This document shows, in pieces, positions 25,253 to 33,636 of a stretch of 64,000 nt of DNA. This stretch comes from Microcoleus sp. bin48.metabat.b7b8b9.023 (GTDB lineage Bacteria > Cyanobacteriota > Cyanobacteriia > Cyanobacteriales > Microcoleaceae): NCBI RefSeq assembly GCF_013299185.1, contig NZ_JAAFKG010000043.1:1-64000 (forward strand). Direction: 5' to 3'. The notes under the pieces were generated by a model. That model ran no database searches, was not told the origin of the DNA, and worked only from the letters and a program-made list of their open reading frames with translations. A program made the translations under genes and the position numbers. The first letter of the stretch is position 1; every line of letters starts with the position of its first letter.

Positions 25253-25290
25253 ATGGCAGGCGTGGGAGACTCCTCCGTCACACCTGCCAT
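25253..25290 (+). terminator. Hairpin, possible terminator after the toxin-antitoxin pair
   Basis: ATGGCAGGCGTG (25253-25264) pairs with CACACCTGCCAT (25279-25290) with one wobble, followed by a TTTT tract at 25295. It lies 190 bp past the PIN gene, so termination is only a possibility. Confidence 0.4.
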
Positions 25291-25307
25291 GCAGTTTTAT
25301 TTAATAT

Positions 25308-25465
25308 TAGACCTATTGCAAAATAATTTTATGCTATAATGAAGGGTTTGGCTTAAGTGGAGCAGATTGCAGGTTAGATCGGCACTTTAAAATTATGAGT
25401 TAGCTCTGGGGTCTAACACTCAAAACCTTTAATTGTAACTCGTGATTTTTTTTTCAACAGGTCTA
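25308..25465. mobile_element. IS5-type MITE inside a PEP-CTERM pseudogene
   Basis: The left end TAGACCTATTGCAAAATAA and following about 25 bases match the left end of the IS5-type remnant at 51546 onward (TAGACCTCTTGCAAAAGAG). The right end CAACAGGTCTA (25455-25465) is its inverse. TA is present on both sides. The 158-bp element has no coding capacity and looks like an internally deleted IS. It separates codon 12 of a PEP-CTERM-type reading frame from its continuation. Confidence 0.8.
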
Positions 25466-25506
25466 ATATGTTCCAGGATAGCGGTCAGTCCATATTTTAT
25501 GTTCAT
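25466..25506 (-). pseudogene. Start of a PEP-CTERM-type gene cut by a MITE
   Basis: ATG at 25506 followed by NIKYGLTAI, identical in its first ten codons to the intact gene at 53756. The 220 bases upstream of both genes are also clearly homologous (for example AAGATGTTGTTTTCGTTAAT in both). The frame is interrupted at 25465 by the MITE, and only faint similarity continues beyond it. It is the wrecked paralogue of 53756-54355. Confidence 0.75.
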
Positions 25507-25726
25507 TAAGATATTCCTGATTTGAAAGGCTTCTCCCGCAACAGTGAGTTTTTTTTCGTTTGTAGCAGCAATTAACGAAAACAACATCTTGAGATACAAA
25601 TTAAAGCTTGCTCGCGGTCTTGTAAACCCGTAAATTTACTAGATTTCTTTGCCAAAATAACTCAATATTTTAAAAGTCTAAGTAATTCTATTTACGCCCC
25701 GCTTAAAGTTAGGTTGGTAAAGGTTA

Positions 25727-26038
25727 TTATTTGTTTCCCTTTCTCGACTTTCTCCACAAGTGGACTGCTCCCAATCCCAAAAAGGCCAAAAATGAGGCGA
25801 AGGGGGAGGAGTTCTCCGGTACGGGAGTAGGAGGAGATTCGTTAATTTCTAAGGTCACAAGCCCCTCTCCTGAAATAGTTCCATTTCGGGCTTCGGTTAT
25901 ATTGTCAGTTGGGCGAGCATCGGGTATACTGGGCGGGGGTTGCAGGGGCGAAAAAGCAACTAGATCTGATTCTATCAATCGCTCCGACGATCTATCAATA
26001 CTCCGGACAGTTTTTTGAGCAGCGATCCAAAGCCTCAT
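25727..26038 (-). pseudogene. PEP-CTERM-type protein, truncated 5' end
   Basis: The last 30 residues (VPENSSPFASFLAFLGLGAV then HLWRKSRKGNK) form a PEP-CTERM-like sorting signal: a PE motif, a hydrophobic helix and a basic tail. Upstream, residues about 40-70 (NGTISGEGLVTLEINES) resemble the end of the passenger domain in the gene at 53756. The first about 15 codons lie in an inverted-repeat element (25994-26120), so the original N-terminus with its signal peptide has been lost. The product would not be exported. Confidence 0.7.
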
Positions 26039-26120
26039 TCTACCGTTAATATTTCATACAGCCCGGAACCCATAAACCGCATTATACCGTTGGTGATTGA
26101 AAACTGTCCGGACTATTGAT
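25994..26120. mobile_element. Short inverted-repeat element (MITE-like)
   Basis: ATCAATACTCCGGACAGTTT (25994-26013) and its inverse at 26101-26120 match at 19 of 20 positions, with about 85 bp of non-coding DNA between. The left arm overlaps the 5' end of the truncated PEP-CTERM frame. No target duplication is certain. The remaining bases up to 26297 show nothing beyond a possible promoter region for the next gene. Confidence 0.65.
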
Positions 26121-26297
26121 CTATGAAACGTCGAAATATAGAGCCTGTATTTTTGGCGATCGCCAAAATTAGTTGACGTGCCATCAGATCGGATGCCTTT
26201 TAATATTGTATCTTCATTTTATGCAACTTCATGTAAAATTGGTATTATGGACGATGTATTTTCAGTTTAATGAACCAATACCAGAGGTAAAATCAAC

Positions 26298-27692
26298 ATG
26301 GTTGAATCTGTCAAATTGAGCAAAAATCAAACCACCACAGCCGACTGGCGATTAACTCCGGGCTACTTGCATGAAGGTAGGTTAGATTTTGAATCAGCAC
26401 ATATTTTGTTAGGGTATTTCTTGGCAGATAGAAATTCTCTAAATCCACCGGGAGAAAAAGAACTATTTGCTGAAGATGGTATTTTTGAATGGGGACACGC
26501 CCAGCCGCTAGAAAAAGTCATAAATTCACGGGAAGATGTGGAGTTTCTGCTCAAAAATCCTAATTTGTTACGCAACTGTATAACCATTATCGAACCCTGG
26601 GAACACGTAGGCGTTAACACTCTCGGAGAAGATGTTCGGGCTTCCAAAAACGTTGCCTACATTGCTCAAAAAGTTGCCGACATCGACTCAGTATTATTGC
26701 CAGTTTGGTCAACGGGAATCATCGATCCAGAAATAATTGTTCCGGCAATTAGCTGCGGTTATGCCGTAGTAGTAGAAGGAGGCGATCCATCGACATACGA
26801 TGAATCGACTTGGACAAGTCCAGTCTGTCCGCGAGAGGATATGTTTGCATTAGTGGAAAAATTGCTGATTTCGCGATCGCCCACGAGTGCCCCGGCAATA
26901 TTCATCTGTGTAGGCCACCAACTGGCTGCTGAAGGTAACATAGGACTGATTCGTCGTGCAGTCAAAGAAGTCCTGGGGATGACATCTTTGAATGGCGATC
27001 GCTCAGGTATTGCTCTGAGATCGTTGCAAGAGGTTGCAGGGCGCATCGAAGCAATGGGTAAGACTCTTCAAGTTAAAAAACGTGATGGGCGGGTTGTTGC
27101 CCAGGGCTGGAACGATCGGCATTTTGCGGTGACGCGCAATGAATCCAAGGAAGTTGGCGATCGCGTGTTGTTGCCCTATCAGTCTCCAGACGGCGATGCC
27201 TTAGATATTCCCTGGGAACTCATCCATGCCCACTCTGTAACAGCAGATGCACATGAAGGTGTCATTGACACGACGATTCAATACGAGCATGAAGTATCAA
27301 TTTCGATGTTTCACTCAGATGAAGTCAACGAAGAAGCTGTACTGTTTGCTAACTGGGCTTACCGAAGTATTCATGACGCCCTTATTCCTTATCGGCATTT
27401 GATAGCTGGAAGTCCCCTGTCATGGCTGATACAACTGCCTGATTCTGTGGAAATTCTTTGTTCGACAGCAGCTAATGGCGAAATAGTTACAGAATGTTCG
27501 GCTACGTGCATTAACTACAAAGACTTTGAAACCAAAAAAATTCGACGTTCTTTTACTTGCCAGTTCCATCCAGAATTGCTGTCAGATTTGCGTGCGATCG
27601 GTAACAGCGAAGCTCCATCATATGCAACTTTGAAGAATGATGATGGCGTCCGCTTATTTGTACGACTACTGTATGCAGGTATGCAAGAGTAA
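26298..27692 (+). CDS. Class I glutamine amidotransferase-like protein
   Basis: 464 residues, ATG at 26298 with AGAGG upstream. A class I GATase catalytic triad can be read: Cys204 in FICVGHQLAAEG (nucleophile elbow CxGxQ) and His424/Glu426 in CQFHPELL. The spacing of about 220 residues between elbow and HPE is larger than usual, because of an insertion at about 230-330. The 200-residue N-terminal part (LTPGYLHEGRLDF, GHAQPLEKVINS) is not recognised. No synthetase domain follows, so either it partners another protein or it is a stand-alone hydrolase. Substrate unknown. Cytosolic. Confidence 0.7.
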   Translation: MVESVKLSKNQTTTADWRLTPGYLHEGRLDFESAHILLGYFLADRNSLNPPGEKELFAEDGIFEWGHAQPLEKVINSREDVEFLLKNPNLLRNCITIIEPWEHVGVNTLGEDVRASKNVAYIAQKVADIDSVLLPVWSTGIIDPEIIVPAISCGYAVVVEGGDPSTYDESTWTSPVCPREDMFALVEKLLISRSPTSAPAIFICVGHQLAAEGNIGLIRRAVKEVLGMTSLNGDRSGIALRSLQEVAGRIEAMGKTLQVKKRDGRVVAQGWNDRHFAVTRNESKEVGDRVLLPYQSPDGDALDIPWELIHAHSVTADAHEGVIDTTIQYEHEVSISMFHSDEVNEEAVLFANWAYRSIHDALIPYRHLIAGSPLSWLIQLPDSVEILCSTAANGEIVTECSATCINYKDFETKKIRRSFTCQFHPELLSDLRAIGNSEAPSYATLKNDDGVRLFVRLLYAGMQE

Positions 27693-28121
27693 TGCTGTTA
27701 GCTTGCTGTCTTTTGGGAGATGAAGATGACAATTGAACTGAAACTATAGCCTTTCAAGCGAAAGATGAGGTATGCTGAGTTATGCTACAACCCTTACACC
27801 ACCAACCTTTTCAGGTCAAGATTCGTCCGCGAATCAATGTGAGAAAGGCTATATCACAGCAACAGATCATCTTTTGAGCGTTCAATCACTTATTTTGAAT
27901 TGAGCGCTCATCGGATACACTAGGGCGTCGGTACAGTAGAATATTTTGACAAAAAGAACGAAATATGTATTATGTAGGGCGATCGCATGAGGGCGACAGT
28001 AGATCGCGATCGCCAACCATTTTTTTGCCCTCATGCAACGCCGGGCCAAGGTCTACATCAACATACATACTATGCCACTTGTGTCAATTTCTTTTACTGA
28101 ACCGACGCTCTAGATGTTCGC
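27693..28121. other. Intergenic with a MITE and a hairpin
   Basis: Contains the full MITE at 27745-27853 and an inverted repeat GCATGAGGGC (27985-27994) / GCCCTCATGC (28027-28036) around a HIP1-rich spacer with a run of seven T. The hairpin could terminate transcription of either convergent neighbour. No gene is supported here. Confidence 0.6.
27745..27853. mobile_element. IS630-type MITE, full copy
   Basis: 109 bp with ends TATAGCCTTTC and GAAAGGCTATA. The left end continues as GAAAGATGAGGTA like the IS630 element at 596-1906, and the right end as TTCGTCCGCGAATC like the MITE at 60597-60704. Non-coding; TA at both edges. Confidence 0.8.
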
Positions 28122-28778
28122 TCAAAACTCCAAAGTATCGATCGACCCCTGCCAGTTTTTCTGCTGGAGCCGATCGCAAATTTTCACTTTTTCATTCGCC
28201 AAATATTGCTGAAATTCGGGTTTTTCAATGCCGTTGCGCCAGAAGATCGCAGCATCTTCTCCCGTGTCTGCATAGTATCGCTTTCGCCGTCCTGCTTCCT
28301 TAAAGCCAAATTTGTGGTAGAGAGACAGTGCGACTAAATTAGAGGCTCGCACTTCTAAAGTTGCCCTTTCTAACTGTCTGCGGTTTGCCGATTTTAGCAA
28401 AGCCCAAAGCAGAGCTTGTCCCAAACCCTGACCTTGAAAGCGCGGATCGATCGCCAAAATGGTAATGTGAGCTTCTTCTAAAATTGCCCACAGACAACCC
28501 AAACCGATGAGAATTTGGGGCATTTTTAGGGGTTCTCCCCCCGTACTCACCGGGTTTTGGGAGGTGAAAATATCAACAGACTCAAGTTCGCTGTCCAATT
28601 TTGCCGATCGGCAGTCCCCGGTTGCGGATGCCCACAAACCCAGTAAATCGCTATTAGGACTATCTAACTCGCGCCTGTAGCCTTCGATCGTCCAAAGTCC
28701 GCCAAAACAGAGGCGATCGAGCTCTACTGCACTGTTGAGGTGTTCGGCGGCGAGATGTTTGATTCCGAGAAAAGGCAC
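28122..28778 (-). CDS. rimI: RimI-type N-acetyltransferase
   Basis: 218 residues of a GNAT acetyltransferase. The acetyl-CoA loop is ILAIDPRFQGQGLGQALL (Q/R-x2-G-x-G/A), followed by LEVRASNLVALSLYHKFGF, the characteristic RimI block, and GRRKRYYADTGEDAAI. RimI acetylates the N-terminal alanine of ribosomal protein S18. Compared with E. coli RimI it has an insertion at about 45-90 and a longer tail, as in other cyanobacteria. It is divergent from lysA. Symbol assigned by motif; another protein substrate is possible. Confidence 0.85.
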   Translation of the reverse strand: MPFLGIKHLAAEHLNSAVELDRLCFGGLWTIEGYRRELDSPNSDLLGLWASATGDCRSAKLDSELESVDIFTSQNPVSTGGEPLKMPQILIGLGCLWAILEEAHITILAIDPRFQGQGLGQALLWALLKSANRRQLERATLEVRASNLVALSLYHKFGFKEAGRRKRYYADTGEDAAIFWRNGIEKPEFQQYLANEKVKICDRLQQKNWQGSIDTLEF

Positions 28779-28889
28779 AGGGGATTTTAGATTTAATAAT
28801 TACTCAAAAGCATCAATCTGGGCGCTGATGACCCAATTGCTTGCCGTCAATTGTACACTGGAGAACACAGTAAGGATAGTTATTGCGCG

Positions 28890-30314
28890 ATGGTATTAAC
28901 TCAATCTATCGAAAAAGTGGAATCTGGACTTCAGTATCTGTCTAAGTCTCAAGAACCCAGGGAAAGTCGATCGCCCAATCAAGAGCTTTTACCGCTGACA
29001 GCCAGCGTCAACAGTAAGAATCATTTGGAAATAGGAGGCTGCGACGTAACAGACTTGGTAGAGAAATTTGGCTCGCCACTGTACATCTTAGACGAAGAAA
29101 CGCTGCGGGCGACCAGCCGCCAGTACCGAGAGGCTTTTAAGCGGTACTATCCGGGCGAATCTCAAGCGATCTATGCTTCTAAGGCTTGGAGTTGTTTGGC
29201 TGTTTGCGCGATCGTCGCGGACGAAGGTTTAGGTATAGATGTAGTATCTGCCGGAGAAATTAAGACAGCACTAAAAGCTGGCGTGAATCCCGACAAAATC
29301 TATTTTCACGGGAATAACAAATCCCGCGAGGAAATCAAACTAGCTGTCACCAGTGGCTGCACGATCATCGCAGATAATTGGTGGGATTTAGAGAATCTAG
29401 CAGAGTTGGCAAAATTGGGTGTCAGTCACAAAGCTGGTGAGCGGATACGAGTTATGGTCAGGTTTACGCCTGGAATTGAGTGTCACACTCACGACTACAT
29501 TAAAACTGGTCAAATCGACAGTAAATTTGGATTCGATCCCAACTCCCTCAAGGATGTTTTCATTTACCTCAACAAGCAGCCGTCTTTATCCTGCGTCGGA
29601 TTACACGCTCACATTGGCTCTCAGATTTTTGAAGTGAAACCCCACCACGATTTAGCAGATGTGATCGTTAAGGCTTTCAAAGCAGCAATTGGGCAAGGGT
29701 TGAAGCCGACAGAAATTAATATTGGCGGTGGGTTGGGTATTCGCTATACTGAATCCGACGATCCTCCAAGCATAGATGATTGGGCTAAGACAGTCTGCGA
29801 CGCAATGGTAGCAGCTTGCAACAATAATGAGAAGTTGCCATTACCGAAATTGCTTTGCGAACCGGGTAGATCGCTCGTGGGTTCAGCCTGCGTCACCGCT
29901 TATACGGTGGGCGCTAAAAAAGTCATTCCAGGAATCCGGACGTATTTATCGGTGGATGGCGGTATGTCGGACAATCCCCGTCCAATTACCTACCAATCAG
30001 TTTATCGAGTCCTCGCAGCCAACAAAATGTCTGCTGAGTTAACGGAAACAGTGACAGTTGCTGGCAAACACTGCGAATCAGGCGATATTCTGATAAAAGA
30101 TGCTAAGTTGCCAGAGTGTCAGTCGGGAGATATTCTCGTCGTTACGGCTACAGGGGCATACAATTACAGCATGGCTTCTAACTACAACCGAGTCCCCAGA
30201 CCGGCAGCGGTTTTGGTGAAAGATGGGAAAGTTGACACGATCGTAGAGCGGGAAACTGACGAGGATTTGCTGAGGTTCGATCGCCTTCCTGAAAGACTCG
30301 GAACTAAAAAGTAA
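28890..30314 (+). CDS. lysA: Diaminopimelate decarboxylase
   Basis: Start taken at ATG 28890 with TAAGGAT upstream; a TTG at 28851 would add 13 residues. About 474 residues, a fold-type III PLP enzyme catalysing the last step of lysine synthesis. YASKAWSC holds the PLP lysine, HAHIGSQIF and NIGGGLGIRY are barrel motifs, LLCEPGRSLV binds PLP/substrate and KHCESGDIL contains the catalytic cysteine from the partner subunit. Length is normal for cyanobacteria. It heads a same-strand run with cdaA and uppS. Confidence 0.93.
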   Translation: MVLTQSIEKVESGLQYLSKSQEPRESRSPNQELLPLTASVNSKNHLEIGGCDVTDLVEKFGSPLYILDEETLRATSRQYREAFKRYYPGESQAIYASKAWSCLAVCAIVADEGLGIDVVSAGEIKTALKAGVNPDKIYFHGNNKSREEIKLAVTSGCTIIADNWWDLENLAELAKLGVSHKAGERIRVMVRFTPGIECHTHDYIKTGQIDSKFGFDPNSLKDVFIYLNKQPSLSCVGLHAHIGSQIFEVKPHHDLADVIVKAFKAAIGQGLKPTEINIGGGLGIRYTESDDPPSIDDWAKTVCDAMVAACNNNEKLPLPKLLCEPGRSLVGSACVTAYTVGAKKVIPGIRTYLSVDGGMSDNPRPITYQSVYRVLAANKMSAELTETVTVAGKHCESGDILIKDAKLPECQSGDILVVTATGAYNYSMASNYNRVPRPAAVLVKDGKVDTIVERETDEDLLRFDRLPERLGTKK

Positions 30315-30327
30315 GAAGTAAAACATA

Positions 30328-30391
30328 AAAAGTAAAAAGTAAGATGATTCATTGGGATTTCTTGATGATTGTTTTTAAACTTTTTACTTTT
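30328..30391 (+). terminator. Inverted repeat after lysA
   Basis: AAAAGTAAAAAGT (30328-30340) and ACTTTTTACTTTT (30379-30391) are perfect inverse copies with a 38-bp loop. It is AT-only, so weak; it could be a terminator remnant or transposon scar. Confidence 0.35.
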
Positions 30392-30423
30392 GGCTTGTTC
30401 AGTCACGCGATTGGAATAACAAC

Positions 30424-30497
30424 TGTTCATGGTTCACGGGTTCGAGTGCATCATAGTTCGCGGTTCACAGGCGGTAAGGTTCGATGAACCATGAACA
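30424..30497. promoter_or_regulatory. Inverted repeat overlapping the cdaA start codon
   Basis: TGTTCATGGTTCA (30424-30436) is inverted exactly at 30485-30497, TGAACCATGAACA, which contains the cdaA ATG at 30491. The RNA hairpin would enclose the start codon and the AAGGT sequence near 30477. It could control translation or simply be a repeat. Confidence 0.45.
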
Positions 30498-31384
30498 ATC
30501 AACAATCTGGCTATGACTTTGGCCTCATTCAGTCCTTATTGATTCAGGCGATCGATATTGGACTGGTATTTGCCCTTGCGTATTTGGTGCTCGTCATTGT
30601 CGGGGAGCGCCGGACGCTTTGGATGGTACGGGGATTTATTATTTTGATGCTGGCGGCGGCGGTGAGTAACTGGGCTGGATTGAGGCTGTTGCACGTGGCG
30701 CTCAACAGCTTGGTAACGGGTTCTGCTGTGGCAATGGCGGTAATATTACAGTCGGAGTTTCGCCGATTTCTGGAACAATTGGGTCGGGGGGAAATTATAC
30801 AACTGTTTGGACGCGATCGCCGACCAACTCCAGAACCAGACAGCGTAATAGATGAAATTGTGGACGCAGTAAAAGAACTTTCGCAAAACCGCACGGGCGC
30901 TTTATTAATTGTAGAAACAGATTCTCCGATCGACGATCGGGATTTTTCAGTTCCGGGAGTGAAGCTAAATGCGGAAGTCTCTAAGGAATTGTTGCAAACT
31001 ATCTTTCAGCCGCAAACTTTGCTGCACGATGGGGCTGTTTTGATTCGGGCTTCGCGGATCGTGTCGGCTGGGGTAATTTTGCCTTTGTCGGATCGCAGCG
31101 CCTCGCGGCAGTTGGGAACCCGCCACCGGGCAGCGATGGGGATTACGGAACGGGTGCAAGCTTGCGTGTGCGTCGTGGTGTCGGAGGAAACGGGTTCGAT
31201 TTCTCTGGCGCAGATGGGAACTTTAAATCGACCTTTGACTAGCAGCAAACTTAAGGAATTGCTGGAAGCAAAGCTGTTTCCGTCGGATGGAGAAAGAGTG
31301 GTGACTCCAATTCCCATCGGCAGTCTCGGACGGCAGATAGGATTGAAGGGAGTGACACTGTTAAAACGGATACTGCGCCGTTAG
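30491..31384 (+). CDS. cdaA: Diadenylate cyclase CdaA
   Basis: 297 residues. Three N-terminal membrane helices (about 13-90) are followed by a DisA_N/DAC domain that condenses two ATP into c-di-AMP. Catalytic motifs are LLHDGAVLI (DGA, about residue 180) and GTRHRAAMGI (RHR, about 210). c-di-AMP controls potassium and osmotic balance and, in cyanobacteria, night-time metabolism. It is 20 bp upstream of uppS, so the two are probably co-transcribed. Its start codon lies in an inverted repeat. Confidence 0.93.
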   Translation: MNNQQSGYDFGLIQSLLIQAIDIGLVFALAYLVLVIVGERRTLWMVRGFIILMLAAAVSNWAGLRLLHVALNSLVTGSAVAMAVILQSEFRRFLEQLGRGEIIQLFGRDRRPTPEPDSVIDEIVDAVKELSQNRTGALLIVETDSPIDDRDFSVPGVKLNAEVSKELLQTIFQPQTLLHDGAVLIRASRIVSAGVILPLSDRSASRQLGTRHRAAMGITERVQACVCVVVSEETGSISLAQMGTLNRPLTSSKLKELLEAKLFPSDGERVVTPIPIGSLGRQIGLKGVTLLKRILRR

Positions 31385-31404
31385 TCTGGTAATCGGGAGA
31401 AACC

Positions 31405-32151
31405 ATGAGTCAAGGAATTTGCTTGGAAAAGTTGCCTGCTGATCTAAAACTAGAATTACTGCCTAAGCACATAGCAGTGATTATGGACGGGAACGGGCGC
31501 TGGGCTAAGAATAAGGGGTTGCCGCGGATTGCGGGACACCGCCGAGGGGCTAGCGCTCTCAAAGAACTGCTGCGCTGCTGCAAAGATTGGGGGATTCCAG
31601 CTTTAACGGCCTATGCTTTTTCGACGGAGAATTGGGGGCGGCCGGCTGGGGAGGTGGACTTTTTGATGAGTTTGTTTGAGGGCAAGCTGCGGCAAGAATT
31701 GCGGGAGATGGTGGACGAGGACGTGCAAATTCAATTTATGGGGGATTTGCTGGCTTTGCCGAAGTCTTTGCAGGCGGAAATCGAGCGTTCTGTTACCGCA
31801 ACTCAGCACAATCAGGGGATTCTGTTTCGGGTGGCGACGAATTACGGTGGCCGCCAGGAGATTGTACAAGCTTGTCGGGCGATCGCCACTCAAGTACAAG
31901 AGGGCAAGTTGCAGCCAGAGGAGATTGATGAGGTTTTATTTAAACGCTATTTGTATACTGCTGATGTTTGCGATCCGGATTTGCTGATTCGGACGAGCGG
32001 GGAAATGCGGCTGAGCAATTTTCTGCTGTGGCAAATGGCTTATTCGGAAATTTACATTACTGAGACGCTGTGGCCGGATTTCGATCGATCGGAATTTCAC
32101 CGCGCTTTGTCTGATTATCAGCAGCGCAGCCGCCGATTTGGCAAAGTCTAA
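31405..32151 (+). CDS. uppS: Undecaprenyl diphosphate synthase
   Basis: 248 residues. [15 protein letters not shown] (catalytic Asp and diphosphate-binding residues), [13 protein letters not shown], and [12 protein letters not shown] are the cis-prenyltransferase signatures; [20 protein letters not shown] is the C-terminal substrate region, with the second conserved acidic and basic residues. The enzyme extends farnesyl diphosphate with isopentenyl units to make the lipid carrier for cell-wall synthesis. Placed directly after cdaA, linking c-di-AMP and envelope genes in one transcript. Confidence 0.93.
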   Translation: MSQGICLEKLPADLKLELLPKHIAVIMDGNGRWAKNKGLPRIAGHRRGASALKELLRCCKDWGIPALTAYAFSTENWGRPAGEVDFLMSLFEGKLRQELREMVDEDVQIQFMGDLLALPKSLQAEIERSVTATQHNQGILFRVATNYGGRQEIVQACRAIATQVQEGKLQPEEIDEVLFKRYLYTADVCDPDLLIRTSGEMRLSNFLLWQMAYSEIYITETLWPDFDRSEFHRALSDYQQRSRRFGKV

Positions 32152-32337
32152 CGATTTTGGATTTTGGATTTTAGATTAATTTTTCAGTTTGCAATTAGGT
32201 ATTGATTCTGAAGTATATTCATCAATCTAAAATCTAAAAACGATTTTGGAATTTTGGATTTTGGATTTTAGATTAATTTTTCAGTTTGCAATTAGGTATT
32301 GATTCTGAAGTATATTCATCAATCTAAAATCTAAAAT
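32151..32337. repeat. About 90-bp direct repeat, AT-rich
   Basis: The block with TTTTTCAGTTTGCAATTAGG and TTGATTCTGAAGTATATTC occurs at 32151-32239 and again at 32240-32337, the second with a few inserted bases. Each copy can fold (TTTTAGATTAAT with ATCAATCTAAAAT), so it may serve as a terminator between the convergent uppS and DUF3143 genes. Confidence 0.85.
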
Positions 32338-32355
32338 CGCAAATCTAAAATCTAA

Positions 32356-32628
32356 TTAGGGGCCTGAGAAAACGGCATCTTCAATGTCGTGACGCGAGAG
32401 GGAGTATTTGAAGGCTCGCTGAATGTCTTGGCCGTCGGCTCCGGCGTCAATATAGCGGACAGTGAGTTGGTCGATATCGAGGGAGAGTTCTGCTTTCCAG
32501 GTAGGTCGATCGATCTGCCAGCAGTGGAGTTCTCGCCGATCTTGCTGGCAGCCGCGGCTTTTTAGCCACTGCTCGATTTCTGGCAGTGGATGGCTATACA
32601 AAGGAGTGTCAGCGGAAGGAAGAGTCAT
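32356..32628 (-). CDS. DUF3143 family protein
   Basis: 90 residues. PLYSHPLPEIEQWLKSRGC and DRPTWKAELSLDIDQLTVRY followed by FKYSLSRHDIEDAVFSGP are the conserved blocks of DUF3143, a small cyanobacterial and plastid family of unknown function. It lies just downstream of a J-domain gene on the same strand, an arrangement common in cyanobacteria as I recall it, which suggests a shared chaperone-related role (inference). Confidence 0.85.
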   Translation of the reverse strand: MTLPSADTPLYSHPLPEIEQWLKSRGCQQDRRELHCWQIDRPTWKAELSLDIDQLTVRYIDAGADGQDIQRAFKYSLSRHDIEDAVFSGP

Positions 32629-32700
32629 AGGATTTTAGATTTTAGATTTTAGATTTTAGATGGGGGGATTCGGGGATTTGGGAATTGGGGATTTGAGGGT

Positions 32701-33180
32701 TTAATTGCCGCGAATTAAGCCGATCGCGATCGCCAGTACCAAGCATCCGACTAAAGTAGCCCCCATGATAAATAGAGCGAATATTTCGCCGGGGGACAGA
32801 GGGCGATCCGTGGGATCTAGGTAAGCCGAGTTAGAAGTTTTTTTACTCGATCCCGAAACCGGAGTGTTGAAGCCCGGGGGCGACTGAATCACGTTCAGGC
32901 GAGAATAACCTATTTTGAGATCGTAGGCGAGGCGGCGTTCTGGGTTGCTGAGGGTAGCGTAGGCGTTATTGAGCTGTTGAAATTTGGCGGTGGCGACTGC
33001 GGGTGGCAAGTCGGTAGTATCGGGATGGTAGAGTTTGCTCAGTTCCCGGTACGATCGCCGAATTTCGATCGCGGAGGCTGAAGGATGCAGCCCTAACAAG
33101 CCGTAATGACTGGAACCCAAGGGGGTTTTTCCTGGTGTTTTCTGACTTTTGTTTTTCGCAGTTGCCTCGTTTCCTGCCAC
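32701..33180 (-). CDS. Membrane-anchored J-domain protein
   Basis: 159 residues. A J domain spans about 22-90: HYGLLGLHPSASAIEIRRSY, LYHPDTTD with the HPD tripeptide that stimulates Hsp70 ATPase, and NNAYATLSNPERRLAYD. A polar linker leads to one C-terminal membrane helix at about 135-155 (FALFIMGATLVGCLVLAIAI). It probably recruits DnaK to a membrane. It lacks the G/F and zinc regions of true DnaJ. Confidence 0.9.
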   Translation of the reverse strand: MAGNEATAKNKSQKTPGKTPLGSSHYGLLGLHPSASAIEIRRSYRELSKLYHPDTTDLPPAVATAKFQQLNNAYATLSNPERRLAYDLKIGYSRLNVIQSPPGFNTPVSGSSKKTSNSAYLDPTDRPLSPGEIFALFIMGATLVGCLVLAIAIGLIRGN

Positions 33181-33287
33181 CGAAGCCCCTCTCTGCCGAT
33201 TGTTGATAATATTTGATTATTTTACCCCAGAGTTGAGTGTAGTGCCACTGTCTGCCAGATCGAGGGGTTGAGTGCGGGCGATCGGCT

Positions 33288-33602
33288 CTACTTCCTATCG
33301 ATAGGTCGTTTTAAGCGTTTATTGTTTAAAGCCTCTCCTCTTTTCAATGCAAAAGATTTAAGTAGTGCCGAGAGCAAAAAGATACAGGCGAAGAATGCTA
33401 CTAACTGAAACCCAAGCAACAAAGCTGTTTTAGGGTGCAAATGATATTTTTGACTTGTGAGTTGGTCGTAAATCAGGACTAATGGCGAGCCTACTACCCC
33501 AAATAGCCCCAGATAGTATCCATAGTCACCTATACGCCAAAGCAATCCCAAGAACCAACTTTGCTTGCGTAGTTTTTCATATTCAGGATAATCCAGTGAC
33601 AT
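33288..33602 (-). CDS. Small two-helix membrane protein, unknown
   Basis: 104 residues with hydrophobic segments at about 28-46 (YYLGLFGVVGSPLVLIY) and 60-83 (ALLLGFQLVAFFACIFLL) and a basic C-terminus. No family recognised. Start at ATG 33602. Confidence 0.6.
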   Translation of the reverse strand: MSLDYPEYEKLRKQSWFLGLLWRIGDYGYYLGLFGVVGSPLVLIYDQLTSQKYHLHPKTALLLGFQLVAFFACIFLLSALLKSFALKRGEALNNKRLKRPIDRK

Positions 33603-33636
33603 AAAAAATCGATTTTTCCTACCTCATTACTTTAAA

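Noticed and set aside
30438-30455. tRNA-like GGTTCGA loop
   Set aside because: No cloverleaf could be formed around it; it is part of an inverted repeat.
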